From Vitis vinifera (Eukaryota; Streptophyta; Magnoliopsida; Vitales; Vitaceae), in the NCBI RefSeq assembly GCF_030704535.1, contig NC_081807.1:19754001-19818000 (forward strand): 64,000 nt of DNA, written 5' to 3'. Shown in pieces: positions 12,201-24,329 of this stretch. Under the pieces are notes generated by a model. It was not told the DNA's origin. It saw only the letters and a list, made by a program, of their open reading frames with translations, and did no database searches. Each line of letters begins with the position of its first letter. Positions within the stretch are counted from its first letter, which is position 1. The position numbers and the translations under genes were made by a program.

Positions 12201-15200
12201 GGCCCCTCTCCCCCTCTCAGTCACGATATTTGTTTTGGAGTAAGCATTCTAAGGGCCCAACCCAACCCTACCCTAGATCAACCCCTTTGGCACTATAGTA
12301 GTTTTTAAGTGAGTGCTTATTTGAAAGAAAACTTTGTGGAGAAGAGGCTGTCATTTCATTTGTACAAAAGAAAATTTTAAATTCAGAATATATCTATATA
12401 TATATATTCTTGAATTGGAACTTTGTATATATATAAAATTCAAAATATATATATGTGTGTGTGTGTATGTATGTATAAATAAATTTTAAATTTTAGTATG
12501 CAAGCTTGAGATAGAAAAAGCCTATGACTAGTGAATTGGAACTTTCTCCTTTCAAACATGGAAAAAATGGGTTTGGAACAAAAATGATTGAAATGGATGC
12601 ATTTTAGTATATCTACAGTGAGATTCTCAGTATTGGTTAGTGGCATTCCCACAAAGTTGTCTTCCTACTACAAACCTTGGTTTGTCTTGTAGTTCCTGTG
12701 CTATGTGGGATTCAGTTGAGGGAAGAAGGAGATTAACCTGTTGGAAGAAGTGGTACTTAGAGAGAAGGGAGAGAGAAGGGGTGGGGGGTGGGTTGGGAAT
12801 TAATCCTTATCAAGTGTACCTTTCTGAGCCTTCCTACTTACATTGCGTCTTAAATGTAATTCCTAAAAAAGTAAGGATTGAACTGGAAAAGATCCTAAGT
12901 GATTTCTTGTAGGGGGAATCATTCAAAGGAAAGAAAATGCATCTTGTGAATTGGGCAATGGTTTGCAAGGATCAAAGGAGTGTAGGATTGGGAACTAGGA
13001 AGTTGGATCCTTTGAATATGCTGCTTGGCAAATGGTTGTGGAGATATGCTCATGAGCATAATAGCTTAAAGAGGAAAATTATCTACTAAAAGTATTGGAG
13101 AGTTGGATAGACGACGGTGCACTAAGGGGGTGAGAGAGAGCATTGGTGTGGGCATATGGAAGGAAATTCGGAGGGGGTGGGAAGAGTTCAGCCTTGGAAC
13201 TTCCATTTTGGTCATGAATGGTAGGAATCGAAGTTCTGGTTGGATAACTAGGTGGGGTAGCATCATTGAAAGAGACTTTTCTCATATTGTTCTGCCTAGC
13301 CACTTCAAAGATATTAGAGTGGCAGATTTTTGGGACACACAGACGGATTTGGCCATTGGTCCTTGCATTTCAGAGGCATTTCCATGATTGGGAAATAGAG
13401 GAGGCGTGTTAGTTTTTAAAGCTTATAAATGTTCTGAGAGTTGAAGCAGTAGGGGGAGAATTCTTTATTTTGGAAGGAGAAAAATAAAGGGATGTTTCAG
13501 GTGAAATCCTTTTATTCTTTCTTATATGGTAAGGAGATGGGGTTGTTTGCTGTTTAAGAAGTTTGGGATTCTAGTGCCCTTTGAGGACCCCTTTTTTTTT
13601 TCTTTTTGGTGCATGGGAGGCCATGTTAAGAAAATCTTAACCATATATATGCTTATGTGGAGAGGGTGTGGATGTTGGTTAAGAGGTAAAATCTTTGTAA
13701 AACTAGTGAAGAATCAGGCAGTCATATCCCAATTTACTGCATCAAATCTAGATAGTTGTCAATATGTTGTTGGCAATTTTTTAGGTTGCTATGGATATTT
13801 CCTTTCTCAATTAAAAAAAACTTTTGTTGGGCTGGAAGTTTTGGAGGTTGGAAAAGTAGCAAATGAAGGTTTGGAAATTGACTCCTCTTTGTAGATAGCT
13901 ACTAACCCCTTTCTTGTGTACGTAGGTACCCTCTAATTGTTTATTTCCGCCAAAGCATTTCACTCCCATTTCTTTTAGTTTGAAATGCTTTAATGGGTAA
14001 TTGAACATTTGAAAGTGAAAAAAAAAAACTTTGAAGCAATCCAAAAGTGGCACGAAATGGGGCCTAAGACAATATTTTAACCTAAGTTTGTCAAAATGTA
14101 GATTGTAGATAAGACCAATAAGAACTTTTGATTTGAATGGTTGGCTCAAACTGAAAACCTAAGAATCTATGAAGTTAGAGAAAAGGATGAAAGCATAGTG
14201 CTTTAATGTTAAAAAATCATTACCATCTTTATTGTAGAAAAATATTGGAGTTGTCTTTCATTTATTAGTTTCAAATTCCAAAATTCTCACTAGCATTAAT
14301 ATTTATTTTTTAATGGAATTGAGCCCATTCGCTCTATTATAGAAGGTATATAAGTCATTTCGATGTCAAGCTTGATGGATTGGGTGCAAATGTAGCCTAA
14401 AAGCATGAAACATCATTTCTATGTTTGGTTCTAGGAAAATTTGGGGGAAAATGGGAGGGAAAGAAAATAGAGAAGAAAAGTAAGCAAGAAAATAAAAAAT
14501 AGATTTAAAGTCAATAAATTATTTTTATATGCTACTCCAAACTCATTTTACATGTTTTTCCTATTCTATGTAAAGATTAAATAAATTTAAGAATATATAA
14601 ATTTTGAACTCATAGTTTTAAAAGGATCAAGGCGCAAAGTCCTCTTGGAGCGTGAGGCGCAAGGCGCACCTAAGGTGCGGGCTTTAGTGAAGTGAGGCAC
14701 ACCCTATTTTACATATATATTTTTATATAATATAATCGTTTTTGCCCTTTTAAAAAAAATAAAAATAAAAAACTAAAACGACGTTGTTTTGGCCCCTCTT
14801 CTTTTAAAATAATAAACCAAATGACGTCATTTTGGTTTCAGGAAATTAAAAAGACAAAACCCTCGTCGTTCTCCCTCTGTTGCTCTACAACTCGTTGTCG
14901 TAGGGTGATAAGATGACCAGAAAAAGAAGAAGACAACGGTAGAGGATAGAGGTGCACCTATTGGGGGTGTCGCACCTGGCCGAAAGCGAGCGCCTTGCTC
15001 GCCTAATCAACACCTTTGTGAAGGGGCTGCACCTACAGTTAGGCGAAGCGCTGGAGGGTGGTGTCGCGCCGCCTAGAGCGTAGGCACCCCTTTCACAACT
15101 ATGTTTGAACTAATTTTAATTATATTTTATTTTCTTATTTTTCATAGAGAAAACATGGAAAAATCATTTTTCTTAGCATTTTTTTATTTCCTTAGTGCTT

Positions 15201-18200
15201 TGTAGGAAGCAAACATGCCCTAAGAAACAATAATGAATGTGATAATGATTCAGAAGCATATGATGCAGAATTGTTATTTCAATGTGATTAGTGCATGCAT
15301 CTCATTTGCCTAAATGAAACTTGTTGCTCACATTTACATTAAGCTAAATAATCACATGTTGTCATTAGGACCCACTAATGCACATCCAATCACATAACAC
15401 AAGGCCTTTTCTCTCTCACATATACACATTTTTCTTGCACTATAAGCTTTATTTCAACCAATAGAGCAAAGCCCACCGTTGGAATCTGACCAGCTTGCTG
15501 GAAACAATGTCCTCCGCCTATTCATTTTGAGCATCATGTTCAAGCGACATTGTTAACCTCCAAAAGTTGCTGGAATTTGATGCCCAGTTTGAGGCAGATG
15601 CAACTCGGTTGAGTCATATTGGATTGTGACTATATTTTGAATCCTGCATGGGAAACAATTACTGTTCTTTTTTTTTTTTCATTTTTTTGTGTGTCTGACA
15701 CTAATGGTATTAAGGAGTGAAATTGCCGGCTCAGCAAGTTATTCTCATGGTTAATTCTCTGAGAACTTCATTAAGTTTGTGTCTCTCTCACATCTCACCC
15801 CAAAATCCAAATTGCACTTGGCTTTCAACTCTTCCATCACCCATATATATGTATGTGCACATGCATTGTTGTTAACTGATAAAACGTATCATATATCTTT
15901 TTTCTATTTTTCTGTATCGTGTATCATATTTTTCTTTCATATGGTAAAAAATAAATAGAAAAAATGTGTACATGTCTACATATATTGGAAGCATGAAATG
16001 TAAAGCAATATATAACCAATTTCATAAAAGATAGTGGGGTTTTAAATCATATCATTCCATATGAAAATATTGAATGTTAGAGTTTTGAAAAGTTCAATTT
16101 AACAAAATACAAGTTTAATGTATATGTTCATCAAAATCCACAAAATTAAACTTTTAAATTCTTCGGGTTGCCTCTTAAGCGCCCTTTTTCTAATTTAAAT
16201 TCTGTGTGTTTATCTATCAAAAAAAAAATCCACAAAATTTAAACTTTTAAAATTTTATATTTAATTTTTAGTTCCAAATTCTAACTATGCATATGTACTT
16301 ATATTGTTTATGCATATGTACACTCACATGCGCGGGTGTGCACGCACACACACATATATATATATATGTATGTATGTATGCCATATCCAAAGTTCTAACT
16401 TTTCATGATTCTCATCTTTCATTCCCCACCAAAATTTTTTTTTTAAATAAAAAACCCAAATATATTAAGTAGGTTTTTATTCACCAATCACTATGATTTT
16501 TAATGTTAACATTCAAACCATTCAAATGAAATTTCTTTAATATTCATTGAAAAAAAAAATTTACTTAACTTCCAGTAGTCTCAGACAGCAAGTAGGTAGC
16601 TTTCCTATAGGATTAAATTACCTCTCTCTCCTTTTTATGATCAAGTTTTAACCTTTCTATGTATTTTAATAATTAATATTATAGCTCCTTCAACAGAAAA
16701 TTTTTGAATTTGATGTTTCTTAGAAATTATGAAAAATAGTTGAATGTTTATGTATTGTTGTACCACATATTGTATTGTGTATCGTATATGTATTGTTAGA
16801 TAATTTTTAGAAAAATATGCAGATTACGAAATGTATCAATTTCCATAAAAAAATATATTGTATTGTTGTATCATATCGTAGATTGTAAGTTTTTAACAAC
16901 TATTTGTGTGTGTTTCCCTTAAAAGTTAAGACCATTTTCCATGGGGATACAACTACCTGTCATGGTTACAGATTATCACTGAACCTGTTCCTTGTTTTAT
17001 TTTCCTTTCTGTTGAAATCCAGGTGCTGTATTTCTAGTGAAGCCTCATTGAGGATACCTATTGCCCTGATTTTCAAGTCCTCTTTTCTCATTTGAATTGC
17101 ACCTTTGGCCACTTCAGACTGAAAACCCTAATCCACGTAAGTTATTCAACGAAGACCATGCATAGTTTTAATGAACAGCAATTATTGAATACTTGGCTGG
17201 TGAAAGTTGTCTTATTAGAATTTCATCCAAGGTTAACTAGGGCAAAACATATCGGTCAACATCGAGTTGCTTCAGCACATGGTCTCAAAATTGTAAACTG
17301 TGGAGTTCCAAAGATTGACCCCACCTTCCGAGTGATCCCCATGCATAATATTCATTTAAGGCTCTTAATCTGCCGTTGAAATTAATGGTAAAATCATGCT
17401 ATGATATAGCTTTTTCAAATTTGTGCTGGTTTAGCTTTTTTGAACGTGTGCACATTACTATCAGTTTTGAGTGATTGAATCTTAACCCGAATCATGGTTC
17501 AGAAGTTACCAAACACATGACACTACTTGATTTAATTTTTGTGTCTTCACACCAAAAACTATGTAAAGTTGATATTTTGCCATTCTTATCATCTTCTCTA
17601 AATTTTTTGTCAACCTCCATTAAAATAATCATGGGTAATACCTCAGTTGATTTCTATAGACTTTGTCCTTGAAATGCTTAGTGGCTGCCAATGTTTTCTG
17701 CAGATTATCCGGAGGGCAAATGAGCTAGGAGAGAATCCATTGACTCTGAGTAGCCGCTTTTGCCAGGAATATCTTGATGACATGACTGATCTCCAGTGCC
17801 TAACCCCTACCCAACAGCCACGTGTTTCTGATCACATGGACCAGATCAAGGATATGATAACTCAGGTTATCTTTTTGCTTTACTTCACGTGAAGTTTGAG
17901 ATATGTTGAATAACTGAACTTTACCTCCCTTTCTCTCTCTCATGTGTTGATGTGTGTAACGAGTATAAACATGTGAAGTTCATTGGTTATGGTACATTGA
18001 CCATTGTATTGAACTTACCTTTTTTTCGCCCCTTTTGATTGTTGATGTGTCCTGCAGATTATCAACAATGATTGTGCATACATAATTGATGGGGACGTGT
18101 ACTTTGCTGTTGATAAATCCCCAAATTATGGCAGATTATCTGGGCGGAAGCTGGAAGATAACAGAGCTGGTGAACGTGTTGCTGTTGATTCAAGAAAGCG

Positions 18201-20153
18201 AAATCCAGCTGACTTCGCATTGTGGAAGGTGGGCAACTGTCACAAATTGCCTGATATTTATGCTCATTTTTCCTCCTAATTTTTCCAATTTTGCAGGCTG
18301 CAAAGCCTGATGAGCCAAGTTGGGACAGCCCATGGGGTCCTGGAAGACCGGGATGGCACATAGAGTGCAGTGCAATGAGTGCACATTATTTGACCTTCAA
18401 ATTTGATATTCATGGTGGTGGAATAGATTTGATATTTCCACATCATGAAAATGAAATTGCCCAGAGTTGTGCAGCTTGCCAAGAAAGCAATGTTAGTTAC
18501 TGGATGCATAATGGGCATGTCACCAACAACAATGAGAAAATGTCAAAGTCATTGGGGAATTTTTTCACAATCCGGCAGGTAAAGCTAATCCAATATCATA
18601 AATTTTCCATCTGTTTGGTGCCTTTTAAATTTTTAACCGTTGCTATTTCTTATGAGTATGTTTCTATTTGATGCATTTTTTGTAGATTACCGATCTGTAC
18701 CATCCACTGGCATTGAGATACTTCTTGCTGGGTACACACTATCGATCTCCTGTCAATTACTCAATTGCACAGCTGGAAATTGCATCAGAAGCTGTATTCT
18801 ATATATATCAGGTATAAAACATTTTCTTGTCGCCGGATTTTCCATTGACTAGGAGGACAGGCTTGGTGGGGTCATGATGGGTGGATCAAATATTTGCTCC
18901 AGTCATTAACCAGTAAATATTTATGCACTAACATGCACCAAACAGAGTCCCTAACAGTTTAAACTTCTCTTTTTATTTTTATTTTATTTTATTTGGGACT
19001 AGTTAATCTTCATCAGTCTTCTCTCGCTCACTGTGTAAGTTGGGTTGATGAATTTCCTTCGAACTGCTCGAGTTATGAATTTCCTAGAAACTGCTAGAGT
19101 TGTTCAGGTTTCTTGAATTGATATTTGTTATTTCTCCAGGTTGTGGAATTGATATTTGTAATTTCTCTAATTCTGTGAATTTATTTTAAGTTAATTAATT
19201 AATTATTTTTTGGAGAAAAAACGTGACCTGTTTTTGGACCAGAAAGTGACTTGGATTTGTGGATAATTCCTTAATTTGATCGCCTGCCAATGGTTCCATC
19301 TCTATTCCACTGTGCTGGAGTGTACCCAACTAGACCCAAACAAATGTAGAACAGATATATTGCATACACGTCATATTAATATTTCTTTTCAAACTATTTT
19401 GTGATTGTTAGACATTGCGAGATTGTGAGGATACTTTGTCTCCATTTCAAGAAGTAAATGGGCAAAATGTTTGCATTACTCCTGCTGCCAAAGACTGCAT
19501 CAGTAAGCTACAGACTGATTTTCAGACAAAGATGTCTGATGACTTGTCCACTCCGCATATATTGAATGCTTCTCTTCAAGAAGCCTTGAGGTTCATAAAT
19601 AGTGGTTTAAACATGCTTAAGGTATGCAATCAGAATCGGGTCCAACAAGTCTTTAATGCTGTCTCTGTTAGGGGAATAACATGAAATCTTGATTTTTCTA
19701 TTGTTTTCCAGAAGAAGCAACAGAAGCAACAGCAATTATCAGCAGTTCAGTCCCTCACTGAATTAGAAAAAGAAGTCAAGGGAGTTCTCAGTGTTCTGGG
19801 ATTGCTGTCCACTTTGGCTTATTCTGAGGTGAAGAACCAATATGTTAAATTTTTACAGCCAAATTTCTCTTGGATGAATTTCATCTTCAACTATGGCTTG
19901 TTTCATTGGACAGGTTTTGCAGCAGCTGAAAGGTAAGGCATTAAGGAGAGCCGGGATGATTGAAGATGATGTTTTGCATCTCATTGAAGAAAGAGCACTA
20001 GCAAGGAAAAATAAGAATTTCTCAAGGGGTGATCAGATCAGAGCTGATTTGGCTTCTAAGGGCATTGCTCTCATGGATGTGGGCAAGGAAACAATTTGGA
20101 GGCCGTGTGTCCCAGTCGAACAAGAACCACAGGCACCAGCCGCCTCAACTTAA
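9229..20153 (+). CDS. Cysteinyl-tRNA synthetase, cytosolic type (9 exons, 513 aa)
   Basis: Class I synthetase that charges tRNA-Cys with cysteine. Exons: 9229-9398, 10160-10223, 17704-17865, 18058-18228, 18297-18578, 18686-18811, 19412-19621, 19712-19828, 19914-20153; all introns are GT/AG and the total is 1542 nt. The HIGH motif is HLGH (residues 42-45) and KMSKS is at 270-274. The four zinc ligands known from the E. coli enzyme map to C33, C213, H238 and E242, in [16 protein letters not shown] and its surroundings. The C-terminal tRNA-binding region is present. The start is the first in-frame ATG and aligns with other eukaryotic starts; the in-frame TTG at 9202 is not used. No transit peptide is visible and the length is close to Arabidopsis At5g38830, so a cytosolic enzyme is likely. 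Intron 2 is 7480 bp and full of transposons; the other introns are 68-761 bp. Confidence 0.96.
10381..10426 (+). mobile_element. Possible very short LINE 3'-end insertion in CysRS intron 2
   Basis: A T-rich stretch ending in TTGCCTATC plus a poly-A run resembles the 3' tail of plant LINEs. It is flanked by AAGTAAGCCT (10371-10380) and AAGTAAACCT (10427-10436), a plausible target duplication with one mismatch. It is too short to be sure. Confidence 0.35.
11647..11665 (+). other. G-run cluster (possible G-quadruplex)
   Basis: Runs of about seven, seven and five G separated by single T bases lie in CysRS intron 2 on the transcribed sense. A second cluster of four G-runs (about 4, 6, 3 and 3) occurs at 12777-12797, inside the LINE fragment. 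Both fit a G-quadruplex pattern; any function is unknown. Confidence 0.5.
12630..13720 (+). mobile_element. LINE (L1-like) ORF2 fragment in CysRS intron 2
   Basis: Broken reading frames give, in order, WDSVEG...CWKKWYLE and [13 protein letters not shown], then [20 protein letters not shown] and [12 protein letters not shown], then FHDWEIEE and QVKSFYSFL. This is the order found after the reverse transcriptase core and in the C-terminal zf-RVT region of plant L1-type ORF2. Stops and frameshifts are frequent, and the reverse transcriptase core and endonuclease are absent, so it is a dead fragment. It lies in the same orientation as the host gene. Its exact ends and target duplication were not resolved. 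Confidence 0.8.
14611..15103. mobile_element. Non-autonomous hAT-type element, 493 bp, perfect 8-bp TSD
   Basis: The ends are CATAGTTTTAAAAGG and, reverse-complemented, CATAGTTGTGAAAGGGG. It is flanked by TTTGAACT on both sides (14603-14610 and 15104-15111). An 8-bp target duplication with short inverted ends is the hAT signature. The interior is GC-rich compared with its surroundings, with repeated GGCGC/GCGCC motifs near both ends. It has no transposase frame. It lies in CysRS intron 2. Confidence 0.85.
15864..16904 (-). mobile_element. Non-autonomous hAT-type element, same family as 56547-57477
   Basis: The right end, reverse-complemented, contains TAGTTGTTAAAAACTTAC followed by many ATACGATAC-like repeats, closely matching the left end of the element at 56547. 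The left end, CATTGTTGTTAACTGATAAA, matches that element's other end. It is therefore the same family in opposite orientation. No clean 8-bp target duplication was found here, so the ends may have drifted. It contains a tiny LINE insertion (16159-16227) and a CA/TA microsatellite near 16.33 kb. No protein is encoded. Confidence 0.7.
16159..16227 (+). mobile_element. Severely 5'-truncated LINE insertion (about 69 bp) with long TSD
   Basis: A short segment ending in TGTTTATCTATC plus poly-A is bracketed by ATCCACAAAATTAAACTTTT (from 16136) and ATCCACAAAATTTAAACTTT (from 16228), a target duplication of about 23 bp. A 3' tail, poly-A and long duplication are the marks of target-primed reverse transcription. 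It sits inside the hAT-type element 15864-16904, so it is younger than that element. Confidence 0.7.
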
Positions 20154-20737
20154 TGGTGGGCAACCTTATTCCTCCTCTGACTCATGCTTTTGAGAATTTT
20201 TGGTTCTGATTCTTAAATTTATTGCTGATAAATATAGAAAGCTCATACAAGTGTTTAATCTATATGCTAATTAATGTTGTAACTTTCCTGGACTGAGGCG
20301 GTCTTGGATTTTAGAATTTTTTTTCAAAAAAATATAAATTTTTATGGACTTGGATTTTGAATTTTAGAATGTTAGAATTTTTTACGACCCCACTGTTTGA
20401 TCGTGTATACAAATCTGGCTTTTTGGTTATTTTTCCCTATGTTATGTGTATACATGTGTTTCATGTGCTAAGAAATTGCTCTTATTTGGTGAAGTTCCTA
20501 ATTTAAAAAGGAGCTGTTTAGCTTGGTTTTATGTAATCAATCTTGAGAACTGCCAAGGTTTTATTGAAATCTTAATCATCCTACTTCCTAGGCATAAATC
20601 TTTTTAGCTATAATTAGGCATCCTCTACAAATTTGTGGCCTTGGTGCAAAATAAATTGGCTTGTCTGCAAGAGTATTTAGCTTAATCTCTACCATTATAG
20701 GTTAAAGCCAGGTTGGATTGATTTTTTAGTAGTTTAA
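20154..20737. other. CysRS 3' flank, no other gene
   Basis: Contains the CysRS 3' untranslated region, whose end cannot be fixed from sequence, and AT-rich DNA up to a MITE. Nothing else was recognised. Confidence 0.5.
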
Positions 20738-21085
20738 GGGCCTATTTGGCACCTGTTTTTAATAACAGTTTTCTATTCTTAAGGAATGCATTTGGTGATC
20801 AAAAAATTGTTTTTGTTTTTTTTTTCTTAAGAACAAAAAATGTAGTGTTTTTAGATAACATCTTTTAGTTATTTTCACTTATTTTGTAAGTACTTTTTTA
20901 AAAAATGGTCATTCAAATATGTAGAATAATTAAAAATAAAACATTAGATATAAAAATTATTTTTAAAATATTAAAAATAAGTTAAAAATATTTTAGATTT
21001 TTATTTTATATTACAAGACATTAGACAATAGTTCTTAAAAACTGTTTTTTAAAATTGTTTTTGAAAGCAATTATCTAACATAGTC
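20738..21085. mobile_element. Tourist/Harbinger-like MITE, 348 bp
   Basis: The left end GGGCCTATTTGGCACC and the reverse-complemented right end GACTATGTTAGATAATTGC are imperfect inverted repeats. TAA flanks both sides (20735-20737 and 21086-21088). The interior is AT-rich and non-coding. Related T/A-rich sequences appear near 30961, 37260 and 40080, suggesting a common MITE family. Confidence 0.5.
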
Positions 21086-22451
21086 TAAGAATCTTATTTA
21101 GTTTGTTTTTCTTTTTAAATAAATATTTAAATTTTATTTTATTTTTAAAAATTATTACCTTGAATAATAGCTTCTACTCTTTCGTTGGAGTTTTTTAATA
21201 ACATAGAGAATTGGACAACATTACTTATGGTAAAATAAATCCTTTTTATGCTTGTATTGTTGTTTCATGCTCTTCAAATGGTGGGTATGGTTTGGCTTGC
21301 AAAAATTGTCAAACAGGTCAAAATATTGTGGTGCTTTTATAGATGATGATCTTATCAAAATATTTTATGGAAAATCAATTGCTCTTTAAATGTAAGTCAA
21401 AAAGCCTTTTAGTACACTTGGGGTTGGACTGCTTGAACCAACACACCTTGAACCGAATGGATCGTCCATCCGGTTCCATGCGAACTGGTTAACTATTGTT
21501 TGACCAAATACATGTTAGGCCCTCCACACCATTGGCCCAAGCTCCTTCCTTGCAAGCCCACAATACCCTTTGCAACCTCCTAAGGATGTGTAGGATATTT
21601 ATACATCCCATGAAATCTCTTAAAATGCATTTGATAGTGATTTTAGAAAGTATTTTAAGTTTTTCTAATACTTTATAAAGATAAAAATTTTCAAGTGTTA
21701 AAAAGATTAAAAATTTTCAAGTGTTAAAAAGATTAAAAATGTTTTATAGAATCACTATCAAACGTACTCTTAGTTATCGAGATGGGATAAGTTTTAGTTA
21801 TATTAGAAAGGAACTATGCAGCTACACATCTGCTTTGATTTTAAATTTTGATCATATAAAATATTTAAACAAATATAAATAATTATATCCATATTATTTT
21901 TATAATAATTATTGATGATAAATACAAAAATAATATAATAATATTCTAAATTTTAAAATAACAAAATATATCGATATGTAATTAAATTAAATATTATAAT
22001 TTTCTTTTCATCTTCATATTTAAACATTATACTTGTTCTATTTAATAAGATTTAATATGTTAATACATTTAGATTTGTCTTTATCATGTAATTTGATATA
22101 TCAAATATAAAAAGAAAGAAAGAAATGTTATTAAAAAATTTAATTATATATAGTTTAATTTCTTATAGTTATTTCTAATTTTAATAAAATATAAATTATA
22201 TATTTATGATGTCATTAGTTCGACTGTTCAACTATCGGTCTCATCAATGAACTGTGAATTAATATCTTTTTCGATTCAATATCCAATTCGATTATGAAAA
22301 TATCATCATTAATAATAATAGGACTACAAATAGAAGGGTTAACACATGAAGTCTGATTATCAGTAGGAGGAAATGGCTAATGCTTTATAATTTATTTTAT
22401 TTTATTTCATTATTATGTAGAAGGTGATGCTTAGAGGATAAAAAGAGTTAA
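21086..22451. other. AT-rich intergenic DNA with one small MITE
   Basis: No gene was recognised. A MITE lies at 21623-21769. The segments near 21420-21500 and 22215-22300 have a TTCGAC/GGTTC style common in degenerate plant transposons, but no ends could be defined. Confidence 0.4.
21623..21769. mobile_element. Small MITE, 147 bp, with TTA target duplication
   Basis: The inverted ends share the core TTTGATAGTGATT; the right end reads GAGTACGTTTGATAGTGATT when reverse-complemented. TTA flanks both sides (21620-21622 and 21770-21772), as in Tourist/PIF-Harbinger MITEs. The middle contains a tandem duplication of about 29 bases (TTTTCAAGTGTTAAAAAGAT twice). Confidence 0.65.
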
Positions 22452-23712
22452 TAGGGGTGCAAATAAGATTCGTTTGGTTGGTTTTTAAGTAAAAAATTGA
22501 ACTCAATTGATATAGTTGATTTATATATGATAAAAGTCGAACCGATCATATTTAGAATGAAAAATCGAACCAAAGTAAGTTTTTTAAGATCAATTTGATT
22601 TGATTTTTGTGGATTAATTTTGTTTCAACTTAATGACCTTTTTTAGTCCATATCCCTTTTTTTTTTTTTTTTAAATCCAAAATCCATCAATTTAAGTTTA
22701 TATTATGTCTTAAGTCCAATTTGTTTTTAAATTAATTCAAAAGAACTTGGATTTGATGTTAAAAATATATTAAATATATTTAGAATTGATTTGATCATGA
22801 GATAAAACAATGAATTACTTTAATCTAATATAAAAAAATTTATCAAATATTAAACAATTATATATAAGTTTTAAAATATCATTCGATTTATATCAATTAG
22901 AAAATAAGAAAATCGAAAATAGAAGTCATAAGCAATGAGGAAAATATCGCGATATATCGTGTATCGGGAGGGGTCGACACGATATTTCATGGAGAAATAT
23001 CGGTTCAGCGATATTTCGGGAGAAATCCCCCAAAATCGGGGATATCTCGCTATATATCAACAATTTTGACGATAAATCGCCGATTTTTCCCGATATATCA
23101 CATAGTCAATGCGGTCAAACGCGCTATAGTGCCCTAAAAAACCTTTTGTTGCCGAGGGGATTAACCATCCGAGCAAACTCACCCTTGTTATATAATATGC
23201 ATTAAACATATATATAGTTAAACTGATTATATAAATAAAATATTAAAAGAATATTTTAAATAGCAAATTAATTATAATTATTTTATGATTAAATGCAAAA
23301 TTTTCTTTTTATTGATTACCAAAAATATAAAAATTATATAATTTTCTTCATAAAGTTTAATTAAATATTAAAAAATTATACATAACATAATTTATTTTGT
23401 ATTGTTTAATACAATTGAATTAAATGGATCATAATTTTAATATTAATATATATTTTAAAATTAGACATATTACAATCAAATATCATAATATTAGATGTAA
23501 TTTAATAATAAATATATACTTATAAAATTCATATTTTTATCGATGCATACGATACTATTATCAAATATAATCTCTGTAATTATCAATATTTTCATCCTTG
23601 GTCATAAGATGGTTTTTAAAAATTCTCAAATCGAATTGACCTATTTTATTAATGAAAATCAAACTCATATGCTTGATTTTCATCGAGTTTGTCGATTTTG
23701 CTTACAATCCTA
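22452..23712. mobile_element. Candidate hAT-type element enclosing a nested one
   Basis: The left end TAGGGGTGCAAATAAGATTC and the reverse-complemented right end TAGGATTGTAAGCAAAATCG are similar and start as many plant hAT ends do. The flanking eight bases match poorly (4 of 8), so this is tentative. The element at 22933-23600 lies inside it. Confidence 0.4.
22933..23600. mobile_element. Non-autonomous hAT-type element, 668 bp, perfect 8-bp TSD
   Basis: The ends are CAATGAGGAAAATATCG and, reverse-complemented, CAAGGATGAAAATATTG. GTCATAAG flanks both sides (22925-22932 and 23601-23608). The left 170 bases are packed with CGATAT palindromic motifs in direct and inverted forms, which could fold strongly. 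No coding frame is present. It is probably nested in an older element. Confidence 0.85.
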
Positions 23713-24329
23713 TTAACTAATACTTTTTGGTGCCTTATTGCATAGAAGATGATAAGTGGAAGATAAAAAGTAATGCACTTTAATTAAGTAGCACGCGGGC
23801 CACGTGGTGCCGCAAAAATTTAAAACAACTTAGAATTAACAAGAAAACGCTCAACATTTACCACCAACCCAACATTTCACATTTTTTTTTCTTTTCCCAC
23901 CCCCAAATGGAATTCCTAACTCCAATCATGGATGTATTAAGTAAGAGTTCATTAAGATAAACTTTCTATTTTTTAAATAAAAATAATAATGATAATAACT
24001 TTTGTATAATATGAAAATACTCTCTTTGTGACATAAATTAAAAAATGTAGTGTGTTTTAAAAATTATTAAAAGATTGAAATATTAAAAAAAAATTATTAT
24101 CTCAAATTTTAAAACTTTTGGAAGTGATTTAAAAAAAAAATGTAACGTAAATCTATATATGTTTTTCTTACAAAATCTTTCTTTCCAAACACATGATTCA
24201 AAGGTATATTATGGAGTTTTATATTCTTCACATTCAACATTAAAAATTATGTTGTATTTCCTCATAATTAGTAACTATATAAAATAGAATATCAAATTAA
24301 TAAATTCATATAGTTCGAAAGTATATAAA

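Noticed and set aside
13811..14149. 112-residue open frame on the minus strand
   Set aside because: It has no recognisable motif, lies in the CysRS intron just beyond the LINE fragment, and is Phe/Leu-rich low-complexity.
17092..17379. Open frame in CysRS intron 2 with balanced composition
   Set aside because: No family recognised and no splice context; it is directly upstream of exon 3 but not in the conserved CysRS sequence.
20900..20960. Organelle DNA insertions or CRISPR-like arrays anywhere in the window
   Set aside because: No plastid or mitochondrial gene piece was recognised, and no regularly spaced identical repeats with unique spacers occur; this is nuclear eukaryotic DNA.
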